Shown piece by piece: positions 36,280-45,520 of a stretch of DNA of 64,000 bases. Positions within the stretch are counted from its first letter, which is position 1. The number at the start of each line of letters is the position of its first letter. The stretch comes from Streptomyces sp. NBC_01439. GTDB taxonomy: Bacteria > Actinomycetota > Actinomycetes > Streptomycetales > Streptomycetaceae. The notes below the pieces were generated by a model, which worked only from the letters and a program-made list of their open reading frames with translations, searched no databases and was not told the origin of the DNA. The translations under genes were made by a program, and so were the position numbers. The stretch lies in contig NZ_CP109487.1 in NCBI RefSeq assembly GCF_036227605.1, positions 1,178,001 to 1,242,000 of the forward strand. Reading direction: 5' to 3'.

Positions 36280-37280
36280 GCGCCCAGGCGCCGTCCATCG
36301 CGTTCGGAATCCAGGGGCTGGGTGTGCACATCCCGGAGCGCCGAGTCAGCAATGCGGACATCGCCGACCAGTACGGGGTGGACCCGGAGTGGATCGAGCG
36401 CATGACCGGTGTCCGGCAGCGGCAGTATGCGGAACCCGGCCAGGCCACGTCCGACCTCGCAGTCTCCGCTGCCGAACACGCCCTTGCCGATGCTCACCTG
36501 TCACCCCGGGACATCGATGTCATCCTGGTAGCAACGAGCACACCGGATCAGCTCGCGGTCGCCACAGCCTGTCGGGTACAGCACCGTCTCGGCGCGGACC
36601 GGGCCTGGGCCACCGATGTCGGCGGAGCATGCGCGGGGTTCCTCTACGCCTTGAAGACGGCGCGCGACATCCTCGCCGCATCCCACCCCGATGGACGCGC
36701 GCTGGTCGTCGGAGCGGAGACGTTCTCCAAGTTCCAGAATCCCGCCGACCGGTCCACGGGCGTACTGTTCGCAGACGGTGCCGGAGCAGTGGTGGTAGGC
36801 CCTTCAGGCCCAGGAAGGGGGATCCTGTGCAGCACACAGGGGACTGATGGTGCACTGGCCGACATCGTGGGGATCCGTGCCGGGGGCAGCGCACGGCCGA
36901 CAACCGGACACACCGTGGCTGAAGGCGGGCACTACCTTCACATGAACGGGAAGAAGGTCGCGGCCTACTTCCACGATGTCTTCCCGAGGATCGTCGAAGA
37001 ACTCGTCCAACTGTCCGGTCTGCCCCTGAACAAGATCGACCTCGTCGTTCCGCATCAGGCAAATCCCCGTATGCTGCGTGCCCTGAGTCTTGAAGTGGGC
37101 ATCTCCGCCTCACAACTCGTCGTCACCGCTGATACGTTCGGCAACACGGGCGCGGCCTCGATCCCCATGGCACTCCACGTGGCACGGGAGCAAGGCCGCC
37201 TCCACCCGGAGAGCACCGTTCTGCATGCCGCTGTCGGCGCCGGAATGAGCTGGGCCGGAACCGTACAACGCTGGTTGTGA
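36276..37280 (+). CDS. KAS III (FabH)-like ketoacyl-ACP synthase
   Basis: A 334-residue FabH-family condensing enzyme. The catalytic triad is Cys119 (DVGGACAGF), His260 (VPHQANPRM) and Asn290 (TFGNTGAASIP). It would start acyl chains by joining an acyl-CoA primer to malonyl-ACP, or transfer acyl groups as some FabH relatives do. AAGGAGG lies seven bases before the GTG start, which overlaps the ACP stop codon, so expression is coupled. It converges with the pflA gene. Together with the ACP and GNAT-E1 proteins it forms a compact acyl-chain pathway. Confidence 0.93.
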   Translation: MSAQAPSIAFGIQGLGVHIPERRVSNADIADQYGVDPEWIERMTGVRQRQYAEPGQATSDLAVSAAEHALADAHLSPRDIDVILVATSTPDQLAVATACRVQHRLGADRAWATDVGGACAGFLYALKTARDILAASHPDGRALVVGAETFSKFQNPADRSTGVLFADGAGAVVVGPSGPGRGILCSTQGTDGALADIVGIRAGGSARPTTGHTVAEGGHYLHMNGKKVAAYFHDVFPRIVEELVQLSGLPLNKIDLVVPHQANPRMLRALSLEVGISASQLVVTADTFGNTGAASIPMALHVAREQGRLHPESTVLHAAVGAGMSWAGTVQRWL

Positions 37281-37354
37281 CGCGTCCCAAGCCGGATCAG
37301 GAGCCCGCGCGCGGACAGGCCGACGCTGTCTCATGTGACGCGCATTCGGCTGGT

Positions 37355-38083
37355 TCACCGTGCCCGCAAGCCGTGCGCCCGGAACTGGTCGCGAACGCGC
37401 TCGACCAGTGCGGCGTCCGGAACCGGATTGTCGCGGAGCGGGAAGGGGATGCCGAGCGAGTCGTACTTGTGGGTTCCGAGTTTGTGGAAAGGCAGGACGT
37501 CGACGCGGTCGACGTTGTCCAGTTCCGCGAGGACGCGGCCCAGCCCATCGATGGCAGCCGGATCGTCGGTCCAGCCGGGGACCAGGACGTAGCGGATCCA
37601 GGTCGGGACGCCGAGACGGTTCAGCCGGGTGGCGAAGTTGAGGGTGGGTGCAAGGTGGCCGCCGGTCAGGCGCCGGTAGACGCCGGCGTCGAAGGACTTG
37701 ATGTCGAGCAGGACCAGGTCGGTATCGGCCAGGAGCGCGTCGTCGGCGCGAGTGCCGAGGGCACCGGAGGTGTCCAGTGCGGTGTGCAGGCCGAGCTCCT
37801 TGCAGCGCCGGAACACCTCGGCGGTGAAGGCGGACTGGAGCAGAGGCTCCCCTCCGGTCAGCGTCACGCCTCCACCGGCCAAGGTGATGAACTGCCGGTA
37901 CCGCTCAATGCGCCCCACCACTTCGTCCACGGTGACCGGCTGCCCGTCGCGCATGTGCCAGGTGTCGGGGTTGGCGCAGTACAGGCAGCGCAGCTGACAG
38001 CCGCTGAGGAAGAGAACGAACCGGGTGCCGGGCCCGTCCACGCCGGTGGACAGGTCCCAGGAGTGGATGCGGCCCGTGGTCAT
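37355..38083 (-). CDS. pflA: Pyruvate formate-lyase activating enzyme (radical SAM)
   Basis: A 242-residue radical SAM protein. The iron-sulfur motif CQLRCLYC follows FVLFLSG, and [14 protein letters not shown] is the typical GGE motif. It uses SAM and a [4Fe-4S] cluster to place the glycyl radical on pyruvate formate-lyase. Length and motifs match PflA rather than the larger activases with extra ferredoxin domains. The ATG at 38083 overlaps the stop of the upstream pfl gene (ATGA). The oxygen-sensitive product implies use under anoxic or microoxic conditions. Confidence 0.95.
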   Translation of the reverse strand: MTTGRIHSWDLSTGVDGPGTRFVLFLSGCQLRCLYCANPDTWHMRDGQPVTVDEVVGRIERYRQFITLAGGGVTLTGGEPLLQSAFTAEVFRRCKELGLHTALDTSGALGTRADDALLADTDLVLLDIKSFDAGVYRRLTGGHLAPTLNFATRLNRLGVPTWIRYVLVPGWTDDPAAIDGLGRVLAELDNVDRVDVLPFHKLGTHKYDSLGIPFPLRDNPVPDAALVERVRDQFRAHGLRAR

Positions 38084-40350
38084 CGCGCACCGTGGAAGGT
38101 GCGGTTGATGACGTCGAGTTGCTGTTCGCGCGTGAGGCGGACGAAGTTGACGGCGTAGCCGGAGACGCGGATGGTCAGGTCGGGGTAGTTGTCCGGGTGT
38201 TCCATGGCGTCCTCGAGGGTGGCTCGGTCGAGGACGTTGACGTTCATGTGGAAACCGCCTGCGGCGGCGTAGGCGTCGAGGATTCCGACGAGGTGTTCCG
38301 CACGTTCGGCCGGATCGTGCCCCAAGCCCTCCGGTGTGATGGTGGACGTCAGGGAGATGCCGTCGCGGGCCTGGTCATACGGGATCTTCGCGACCGACAG
38401 CGCCGATGCCGCCATCCCGTGTCGGTCACGTCCGTTCATCGGGTTTGCGCCCGGGGCGAAAGGCGTACCCGCACGGCGGCCGTCGGGGGTGTTGCCGGTG
38501 TGCTTGCCGTAGACGACGTTGGAGGTGATGGTGAGCACCGACTGTGTGTGCTCGGCCCCCCGATAGGCCGGGTGGCGGCGCACCTTGGCCATGAAGGAGC
38601 GGACCAGGTCGACCGCGATGCGGTCGGCGCGGTCGTCGTCGTTGCCGTAGGTCGGGTAGTCGCCCGCGACGTGGTAGTCGACGGCGAGCCCGGTGGCATC
38701 CCGAATGACTCTGACACGGGCGTGCTTGATGGCCGAGAGGCTGTCGGCCGCCACGGACAGCCCAGCGATGCCACAGGCCATCGTCCGATGCACCGGGTGG
38801 TCGTGCAGGGCCATCTCGATGCGCTCGTAGGCGTACTTGTCGTGCATGTAGTGGATCACGTTGAGCGCGTTGACGTAGGTCGCGGCGAGCCAGTCCAGCG
38901 TGCGGTCGTACGCGTCGGCCACATCGGCGTAGTCGAGCTGCTCGCCGGTCAGCGGGGCCGTCGCCGGGGCGACCTGCTCGCCGTTCATCTCATCGCGGCC
39001 GCCGTTGATGGCGTACAGCAGCGCCTTGGCCAGATTCACACGGGCACCGAAGAATTGCATCTGCTTGCCCACCGCCATCGCGGAGACGCAGCAGGCGATC
39101 GCGGTGTCGTCGCCGGTGCGGGGGCGAAGGAGGTCGTCGGACTCGTACTGGATGGAGCTGGTGTCGATGGATGTCTGGGCGCAGAACTGCTTGAAGCCCG
39201 CCGGCAGCCGGGGGGACCACAGCACGGTCAGGTTGGGCTCGGGGGCGGGGCCGAGGTTGTACAGGGTCTGGAGAAGGCGGAAGGACGTGCGGGTGACCAG
39301 GGAGCGGCCGTCCTCTCCGATGCCGCCGATGGACTCGGTGACCCAGGTGGGGTCGCCGGAGAACAGCGCGTCGTACTCCGGTGTGCGCAGGAACCGCACG
39401 ATCCGCAGCTTGATCACGAAGTCGTCGATGAGTTCCTGGGCGCGGCTCTCGTCGATTTTCCCTTCGTCGAGGTCACGCTGAAGGTAGACGTCCAGGAAGG
39501 TGGAGGTGCGGCCCAGGGACATCGCCGCGCCGTTCTGCTCCTTCACGGCGGCGAGGAAGCCGAAGTAGAGCCATTGGATGGCCTCGTGCGCGGTGGCTGC
39601 GGGACGGGACACGTCGCAGCCGTAGGAGACGGCCATCCGTTCCAGCTCGCCCAGTGCCCTGATCTGCTCGGCCAGTTCCTCGCGGTCGCGGATCACGTCG
39701 GCCGTGGACGGTGTCTCATCCATCCGGGTCCGCTCGGCTCGCTTGGCCTCGATCAGCCGGGCGGTTCCGTACAGCGCGACGCGGCGGTAGTCGCCGATGA
39801 TGCGGCCTCGCCCGTAGGCGTCTGGCAGGCCGGTGATGATGCCGGCCCTGCGGGCACCCAGCATTTCGGGGGTGTAGGCGTCGAAGACACCGTCGTTGTG
39901 GGTCTTGCGGTACGTGCCGAAGACCTTGGTGACGAACGGATCCGGTTCGAAGCCGTACGCGCGCAGCGCGTTGTCCACCATCCGCAGCCCGCCGTTGGGC
40001 ATGATCGCCCGCTTCAGCGGAGCATCGGTCTGCAATCCGACGATCAGTTCCAGGTCGCGGTCGATGTAGCCGGGCGCGTGGGAGGTGATGGTGGACGGCA
40101 TGGCGGTGTCCACGTCGAGCACACCCTTGCGGCGCTCCTCCGGGAAGAGCGCGGTGACGGTCTTCCACACGGTGCGGGTGCGCTCCGTGGGACCGGCGAG
40201 GAATGCGGCATCGCCCTCGTAGGGCGTGTAGTTGGCCTGGATGAAGGAACGGACGTCGATGTGTCGCTGCCACTCCTCGCCGGTGAAACCACGCCACGAC
40301 CGGGTGACGAGGGGGCTGGGGTCGGCAGAGTGCTGGACGGTCACGGTCAT
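38080..40350 (-). CDS. pflB: Formate C-acetyltransferase (pyruvate formate-lyase)
   Basis: A 756-residue glycyl radical enzyme that splits pyruvate with CoA into acetyl-CoA and formate without NADH production. The catalytic Cys pair is at 420-421 ([13 protein letters not shown]). The radical Gly is at about 731 ([10 protein letters not shown]). Length and positions match E. coli PflB closely. CAGGAG precedes the ATG at 40350. Two DevR-like boxes lie 145-182 bases upstream. The pyruvate supply could come from the PPDK gene immediately upstream, and the acetyl-CoA could pass to AdhE. Confidence 0.97.
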   Translation of the reverse strand: MTVTVQHSADPSPLVTRSWRGFTGEEWQRHIDVRSFIQANYTPYEGDAAFLAGPTERTRTVWKTVTALFPEERRKGVLDVDTAMPSTITSHAPGYIDRDLELIVGLQTDAPLKRAIMPNGGLRMVDNALRAYGFEPDPFVTKVFGTYRKTHNDGVFDAYTPEMLGARRAGIITGLPDAYGRGRIIGDYRRVALYGTARLIEAKRAERTRMDETPSTADVIRDREELAEQIRALGELERMAVSYGCDVSRPAATAHEAIQWLYFGFLAAVKEQNGAAMSLGRTSTFLDVYLQRDLDEGKIDESRAQELIDDFVIKLRIVRFLRTPEYDALFSGDPTWVTESIGGIGEDGRSLVTRTSFRLLQTLYNLGPAPEPNLTVLWSPRLPAGFKQFCAQTSIDTSSIQYESDDLLRPRTGDDTAIACCVSAMAVGKQMQFFGARVNLAKALLYAINGGRDEMNGEQVAPATAPLTGEQLDYADVADAYDRTLDWLAATYVNALNVIHYMHDKYAYERIEMALHDHPVHRTMACGIAGLSVAADSLSAIKHARVRVIRDATGLAVDYHVAGDYPTYGNDDDRADRIAVDLVRSFMAKVRRHPAYRGAEHTQSVLTITSNVVYGKHTGNTPDGRRAGTPFAPGANPMNGRDRHGMAASALSVAKIPYDQARDGISLTSTITPEGLGHDPAERAEHLVGILDAYAAAGGFHMNVNVLDRATLEDAMEHPDNYPDLTIRVSGYAVNFVRLTREQQLDVINRTFHGAR

Positions 40351-40493
40351 GTCGTCATCTCCTGGGCCGGGGCGGAGGCGAGGTGGGCGATCGCCCTTTC
40401 TCACTGCTGATGGTTCCCGTCGGCTGTGTCGCCGGCCAGGGTCGAAGAGGCAAGGCGGAGCCCGCTGACCGGCCCCGGTGAGCGGGGCGGAGA

Positions 40494-40532
40494 GGGCCTG
40501 TGGTCCCGTCGGGGCGAGGGACCATGGGCCCT
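40494..40532. promoter_or_regulatory. Two DevR/DosR-like boxes upstream of pflB
   Basis: GGGCCTGTGGTCCC (40494-40507; minus strand GGGACCACAGGCCC) and GGGACCATGGGCCCT (40518-40532) sit 24 bases apart in the gap between the PPDK stop and the pflB start. These are the strongest paired sites in the window. Confidence 0.7.
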
Positions 40533-40627
40533 CCCGCAGAGCGTCACGAGCCCTACCCGGCAGCCGCGGCGGGTACGGGTGCATGACGACGCGGCTCTCC
40601 GCGCCCCCGGGCAACACGGTGCGGGGG

Positions 40628-43315
40628 CTATGCGCTCGCGTCGGTGCCGTTCGCTTCCAGGGCTGCCCGGCCGGCCTCAAGGCGGGCGACCGGGACACGG
40701 AAGGGCGAACAGGAGACGTAGTCCAGCCCGGCCCCGTGGAAGAAGTGGACCGAAGCGGGGTCTCCTCCATGCTCCCCGCACACGCCGATCTTCAGGTCCG
40801 GGCGAGCTGCCCGGCCCTCCTCGACCGCGATCCGCACCAGCCGGCCGACGCCTTCACGGTCGATCGTCTCGAACGGGGAGACGGGGAAGACGCCCTTGTC
40901 GAGGTACGCGGAGAAGAACGCGGCTTCGACGTCGTCGCGGGAGAAGCCCCAGGTGGTCTGTGTCAGGTCGTTCGTGCCGAAGGAGAAGAACGCCGCCTCC
41001 TTCGCGATCCGGCCGGCGGTGAGAGCCGCCCTGGGCAGTTCGATCATGGTTCCGACCGGGCAGGTGACGTCGACGCCGGTCTCTTGCGAAACCTCTGCCA
41101 GGACCCGGTCCACTTCCTCCCGTACGAGGTGGAGCTCCTCGACCGCGTCCACCAGCGGGACCATGATCTCCGCCCGAGGGTCGCCGCCCGCACGCCTGCG
41201 CGCGACGACGGCCTCCGCGAGGGCCCGTACCTGCATGGCCACCAGCCCCAGGCGCACACCACGCAGGCCGAGCATCGGGTTCTCCTCGTGCATGCGCGTA
41301 ACGGCCGCCAGGAGTTCGCTGTCGTGCGGATCGGCCGGTGTGCCGAGCGCTTCGCCGCGTGCGAGACGGACGGCGAGTTCCGTGCGGTCCGGCAGGAACT
41401 CGTGAAGTGGCGGGTCCAGCAGCCGGACGGTGACCGGCAGGCCGTCCATCGCTTCGAGGATGCCGATGAAGTCGTGCCTCTGGAGCGGCAGCAGCGCCGC
41501 GAGTGCCGCCTCTCGTTCGGTGTCGCCGTGCGCGAGGATCATCGCCTCGACCAGGGGGCGCCGGTCGCCGAGGAACATGTGCTCGGTACGGCACAGGCCG
41601 ATCCCCTGGGCACCGAAGCGACGGGCGCGGGCCGCGTCCTCGGGGGTGTCCGCGTTCGCCCTGACCTCCAGGCCTCGCACGGCGTCCGCCTGCCGCATGA
41701 GCCGGTGCACATCACGCACCGGCTGCCGGGCCGTGCCGTCGGCCGGCAGCACGCCGCCCTCCTCGAAGTACCGCATGACGTCGGAGTCGACCAGGGGTAC
41801 GGAGCCGAGGCGCACCACGCCTTCCGACCCGTCGACGGAGACGACCGTGCCTTCGGGGACCGTCACGCCACCGGCGCTGAAGCGCCGCTCCCGGGTGTCC
41901 ACGACGATGCCCTCCGCCCCGCACACGCACACCTTGCCCATGCCGCGCGCGACGACCGCGGCGTGGCTGGTCTTCCCGCCCCGGCTGGTGAGCACCGCCT
42001 GGGCGGCGACCATGCCCGGCAGGTCGTCGGGCGTCGTCTCCTGACGTACGAGAACGACCTTCTCGCCGGCGGCCGCCCTGCGGACCGCTTCCGCGGAGTC
42101 GAACACGACGGCTCCCACGGCCGCTCCCGGTGAGGCGGGCACGCCCCGCGCGATGACCTCGCTCGAGTCCGTGGTGGCGAAGCGGGGAAACATCAGCCGT
42201 GCGAGCGCCTCGCCGCCGACCCGGCCCAGCGCTTCCCGCTCGCTGATCAGTCCTTCGTCGGCTAGCTGGGAGGCGATGGCGAAGGCGGCCTGGGCCGTGC
42301 GCTTGCCGATGCGGGTCTGGAGCATCCACAGCGTGCCGCGTTCGATGGTGAACTCGATGTCGCACAGATCGCGGTAGTGGGCCTCCAGCCGGTCCATGTA
42401 GCTGCGCAGCCGCGCGAACGACGCAGGGTCGAGACCGGCCAAGTCCTGGAGGGGCACGGTGTTGCGGATGCCGGCGACGACGTCTTCCCCTTGGGCGTTG
42501 GGCAGGTAGTCGCCGTAGACGCCCTGTCGGCCGGTCGCCGGATCCCGGGTGAAGGCGACGCCGCTGCCTGAGTCCGCACCGAGATTGCCGAAGACCATGG
42601 TCTGAATATTGACCGCGGTGCCCAGATCGTCCGGAATGTGCTCACGCCGGCGGTACAGGCGTGCGCGGTCGCCGTTCCAAGAGGTGAAGACGGCGAGTAC
42701 CGCCCGCCGGAGTTGCTCGGCCGGATCCTGCGGGAATTCCTCCCCGGTCCGCTCGTGGATCAGGTCCTTGAAGGTCTCGACGATCCGGATGAGGTCGCAG
42801 GTGTCCAACTGCGTGTCGTCGCCCCGGCTGTGTTGCTGCTTGACGGCGGCGAGCGCCGCCTCGAAGTGGGAACCGTCGACGCCCATGACCGTACTGCCGA
42901 ACATCTGCACGAGGCGCCGGTAGGAGTCCCAGGCGAAGCGTTCGCGCTCGGGGGTCTTGGCCAGGCCCAGGACCGAGAGATCGTTCAGCCCGATGTCGAG
43001 GATGGTCTCCATCATGCCCGGCATCGAGAACCTCGCCCCCGAGCGGACGGAGAGCAGGAGCGGGTCGTCCACCTGGCCGAGCCGCTTCCCGGCGGCTCGT
43101 TCCAGCGCCGCGAGATGCTCGCCGATCTGCCGGTCGAGGCCGTCCGGAGCCTGCCCCGTGGCGAGGAAGATCCGGCAGGCTTCGGTGGTGACGGTGAAGC
43201 CGGGCGGCACGGGCAGGCCCATGCGCGCCATCTCCGCGAGGTTCGCTCCCTTGCCTCCCAGGAGACCGGCCATGTCCCGGCCGCCCTCGGAGAAGTCGTA
43301 CACATAGGTGGTCAT
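40628..43315 (-). CDS. ppdK: Pyruvate, phosphate dikinase
   Basis: An 895-residue PPDK that interconverts PEP, AMP and PPi with pyruvate, ATP and Pi. The nucleotide-binding domain starts [20 protein letters not shown]. The phosphohistidine domain contains [15 protein letters not shown]. The PEP-binding barrel ends with [19 protein letters not shown]. In the pyruvate-forming direction it yields two high-energy bonds per PEP from PPi, useful when energy is short. The ATG at 43315 opens [12 protein letters not shown]. It follows a USP gene by 82 bases, so USP 4-ppdK is likely one operon. Confidence 0.96.
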   Translation of the reverse strand: MTTYVYDFSEGGRDMAGLLGGKGANLAEMARMGLPVPPGFTVTTEACRIFLATGQAPDGLDRQIGEHLAALERAAGKRLGQVDDPLLLSVRSGARFSMPGMMETILDIGLNDLSVLGLAKTPERERFAWDSYRRLVQMFGSTVMGVDGSHFEAALAAVKQQHSRGDDTQLDTCDLIRIVETFKDLIHERTGEEFPQDPAEQLRRAVLAVFTSWNGDRARLYRRREHIPDDLGTAVNIQTMVFGNLGADSGSGVAFTRDPATGRQGVYGDYLPNAQGEDVVAGIRNTVPLQDLAGLDPASFARLRSYMDRLEAHYRDLCDIEFTIERGTLWMLQTRIGKRTAQAAFAIASQLADEGLISEREALGRVGGEALARLMFPRFATTDSSEVIARGVPASPGAAVGAVVFDSAEAVRRAAAGEKVVLVRQETTPDDLPGMVAAQAVLTSRGGKTSHAAVVARGMGKVCVCGAEGIVVDTRERRFSAGGVTVPEGTVVSVDGSEGVVRLGSVPLVDSDVMRYFEEGGVLPADGTARQPVRDVHRLMRQADAVRGLEVRANADTPEDAARARRFGAQGIGLCRTEHMFLGDRRPLVEAMILAHGDTEREAALAALLPLQRHDFIGILEAMDGLPVTVRLLDPPLHEFLPDRTELAVRLARGEALGTPADPHDSELLAAVTRMHEENPMLGLRGVRLGLVAMQVRALAEAVVARRRAGGDPRAEIMVPLVDAVEELHLVREEVDRVLAEVSQETGVDVTCPVGTMIELPRAALTAGRIAKEAAFFSFGTNDLTQTTWGFSRDDVEAAFFSAYLDKGVFPVSPFETIDREGVGRLVRIAVEEGRAARPDLKIGVCGEHGGDPASVHFFHGAGLDYVSCSPFRVPVARLEAGRAALEANGTDASA

Positions 43316-43397
43316 GGCTGCTCGCCTGTCTCTTCGGTGGATGTCGGGTCCCGGGAAGCGGGGCGGCATGCCGCACGGTAGCGGCCGGTTCGGTCGG

Positions 43398-44276
43398 TCA
43401 GTCGTGCGGCACGACCGTGACGGGAGCCAGGGAGTGGTGGATGACGGCGTGGGTGACGGCCCCGATGTGCGTACCGATCCGCGCACGCCGGTTCCGGCGA
43501 CCCACCACGACCAGCCGGGCCCCTCGCGAGGCTTCCGCGAGGTCCTGCGCCGGCCGGCCCTGGCGGCATTCACGGACGACGGAAACACCGGGGTACTTCT
43601 CCGTCCACGGGGCCAGCGCCTCGTCGAGCGCCCGGCGCGCGTCCTGCGCGACTTCCGCCCACATCAGTTGCAGGGCGGCGCCCATGTCGGCTCCGTAGAG
43701 CGACGGAACGGCCCAGGTGTGCAGTACCCGCAGACCGCAGCCGTACCGGTCGGCCGCCGCGAAGCCGAAGGCGAGCACCTCGTCGCCGGGTGCGGACACG
43801 TCCAGGCCGACCACGACCTCTCCGGCCGGCCCGTCCTCCCCGGCCGCCGGGCGGTTGTGCGGGCGGACCAGAACGACCGGGCGCCGGGTGCGGGCGAGCA
43901 CGGCCAGCGAGACGGATCCGGCGAGGAAGCCGGCCGGCCTGCCCAGGCCACGGGAGCCGAGCACCAACAGCTCCGCCTCGTCCGCGGCAGCACACAGCTC
44001 CTCCACCGGGTCACCGCAGACCCAATGCGTCTCGGTCCGCAGACCCGGGTGGCGTCGGCGCAGTCGCCTCCCCGCCGTACCGAGCGCCCGCTCACCCCAC
44101 CCCTGAGCGGTCGCCGGCGCCACCAGGCGGGTACGCGGATCGTCGTCCTTGCTCCAGACCTGGAGAATCCGGAGCGGCGCCGCGCGGCGCACTGCCTCCC
44201 CGGCAGCCCAGTCCACGGCGGCGAGGCTCTCACGGGATCCGTCGAAGCCGACGGTGACGGTGACGGTGCGGGACAT
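43398..44276 (-). CDS. Tandem universal stress protein (USP 4)
   Basis: A 292-residue two-domain USP. Domain 1 begins MSRTVTVTVGFDGSRESLAA and includes VLGSRGLGRPAGFLAGSVSL. Domain 2 begins VVVGLDVSAPGDEVLAFGFA and ends VVGRRNRRARIG...VTVVPHD. GAGGAGCC precedes the ATG at 44276. DevR-like boxes lie about 72-108 bases upstream. It heads a probable operon with ppdK, a direct pairing of stress protein and energy metabolism. Confidence 0.92.
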   Translation of the reverse strand: MSRTVTVTVGFDGSRESLAAVDWAAGEAVRRAAPLRILQVWSKDDDPRTRLVAPATAQGWGERALGTAGRRLRRRHPGLRTETHWVCGDPVEELCAAADEAELLVLGSRGLGRPAGFLAGSVSLAVLARTRRPVVLVRPHNRPAAGEDGPAGEVVVGLDVSAPGDEVLAFGFAAADRYGCGLRVLHTWAVPSLYGADMGAALQLMWAEVAQDARRALDEALAPWTEKYPGVSVVRECRQGRPAQDLAEASRGARLVVVGRRNRRARIGTHIGAVTHAVIHHSLAPVTVVPHD

Positions 44277-44347
44277 GAACGGCTCCTCGGGAGAACGGGG
44301 AAGGGCCTTGCATCTCCACAGTGGCCTGCCCACGACCCACCCGCCGA

Positions 44348-44384
44348 GGGGCCACAGGTCCCTGCTGCGGGTCCTGTAGGCCCC
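44348..44384 (-). promoter_or_regulatory. DevR/DosR-like boxes upstream of USP 4-ppdK
   Basis: On the minus strand GGGACCTGTGGCCCC (44348-44362) fits GGGNCC-NNN-GGNCCC exactly. A second site, GGGTCCTGTAGGCCCC on the plus strand (44369-44384), has one extra spacer base. They lie 72-108 bases before the USP 4 start. Confidence 0.68.
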
Positions 44385-44528
44385 ACACGACCGCGCACCG
44401 CCGGGCGGTCGGTCGCCCATGCAGTTCCGGCACCACGCCCGCTGCCCCGTAGCTGTCGTGCCGCACGCCTGACGGCCCCGCCCCGCTTCGGGGACGGCCC
44501 CGGCCGGCCTCTCCGGCAGACATGCGGA

Positions 44529-44573
44529 AGCGGCCCGGCCCGACGTCCGAGAAGGACGCCGGGCCGGGCCGCT
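44529..44573 (-). terminator. Long GC-rich hairpin behind the response regulator gene
   Basis: AGCGGCCCGGCCCGACGTCC pairs with GGACGCCGGGCCGGGCCGCT across GAGAA, a 20-bp stem with one mismatch. It lies about 50 bases after the stop of the response regulator at 44623. Confidence 0.8.
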
Positions 44574-44622
44574 CAGCCGTTTCGCGGGCGCGTGAACCTG
44601 CGCTCAGATCCCGGCACAGCCG

Positions 44623-45333
44623 TCACACCTTGCCGAGCCGCCCGCTCTGGTCTCCCTGGGCGGCCAGAGCCTGCGTGGCGATGACGGCGGCCTGCACTCG
44701 CCGTTCGACGCCCAGTTTGGCGAGCAGCCGGGAGATGTTGTTCTTGACCGTCTTCTCCGCCAGGTAGAGCCGCTGACCGATCTCACGATTGGTCAGCCCT
44801 TCCCCGACAAGAGCGAGGATCTCACGCTCGCGCTCCGTCAGGCCGGGCAGACCCTGTGGAAGCTCCTCCTGCGGAGGTCCGCCGCGCAGCCGGGCCATCA
44901 CCCGCGCCGTAGCGCCGGGGTCCAGCATGGACTGGCCGGAGGCGACCGTCCGCACGGCGTTCACCAGGTCGGTTCCGGTGATCTGCTTGAGCACGTATCC
45001 GGAAGCGCCGGCCATGATCGCGTCGAGCAGCGCCTCCTCGTCGTCGAACGACGTCAGCATCAGGCAGGCGAGGTCGGGCATGCGGGAGCGCAGCTCCCGG
45101 CAGACACTCACGCCGTCCCCGTCCGGCAGGCGCACATCCAGGACGGCGACCTGCGGGCGCAGCGCGGGCACACGGACGAGCGCCTGCTCGACCGTGCCCG
45201 CCTCCCCTACCACGGTCAGGTCCGGCTCGGCGTCCAGCAGATCGTGCACACCGCGGCGCACGACCTCGTGATCGTCGAGGAGGAAGACCCTGACCGGTTC
45301 CTTCCCGGTGAGGCCGCCGCTGCTGTCCGTCAT
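44623..45333 (-). CDS. DevR/OsdR-like NarL-family response regulator
   Basis: A 236-residue response regulator. The receiver domain has acidic residues in [10 protein letters not shown], the phosphorylated Asp66 in [12 protein letters not shown], and Lys in GYVLKQI. The DNA-binding domain, about 165-228, reads [20 protein letters not shown] and [18 protein letters not shown], the LuxR/NarL helix-turn-helix with the K-T-V-K-N recognition segment of DevR/DosR. CGGAG precedes the ATG at 45333. It lies among the genes that carry DevR-like boxes and is their probable regulator. The probable kinase partner begins at 62526, 17 kb away, rather than next door. Confidence 0.9.
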   Translation of the reverse strand: MTDSSGGLTGKEPVRVFLLDDHEVVRRGVHDLLDAEPDLTVVGEAGTVEQALVRVPALRPQVAVLDVRLPDGDGVSVCRELRSRMPDLACLMLTSFDDEEALLDAIMAGASGYVLKQITGTDLVNAVRTVASGQSMLDPGATARVMARLRGGPPQEELPQGLPGLTEREREILALVGEGLTNREIGQRLYLAEKTVKNNISRLLAKLGVERRVQAAVIATQALAAQGDQSGRLGKV

Positions 45334-45520
45334 CGCACACTCCGAGTTCGCCGAGTCTTCCGCCCGCCGGCGGATCCACTGCATCGTGCCGTGCGAGCGG
45401 GACCTTAGGCCAGGGCCGGATGGCCCTCATACGCGGCCGCGCCCCAGATGGCTGCCCTGGAACCCGGTCCCACACGGCCTCGGCGGCCCGCCCGCAGACC
45501 GGCTGCCGCCCTACGCGCGG

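Noticed and set aside
38092..40410. A 772-codon open frame on the plus strand opposite pflB
   Set aside because: It is antisense to a complete pyruvate formate-lyase with correct Cys-Cys and Gly radical positions.
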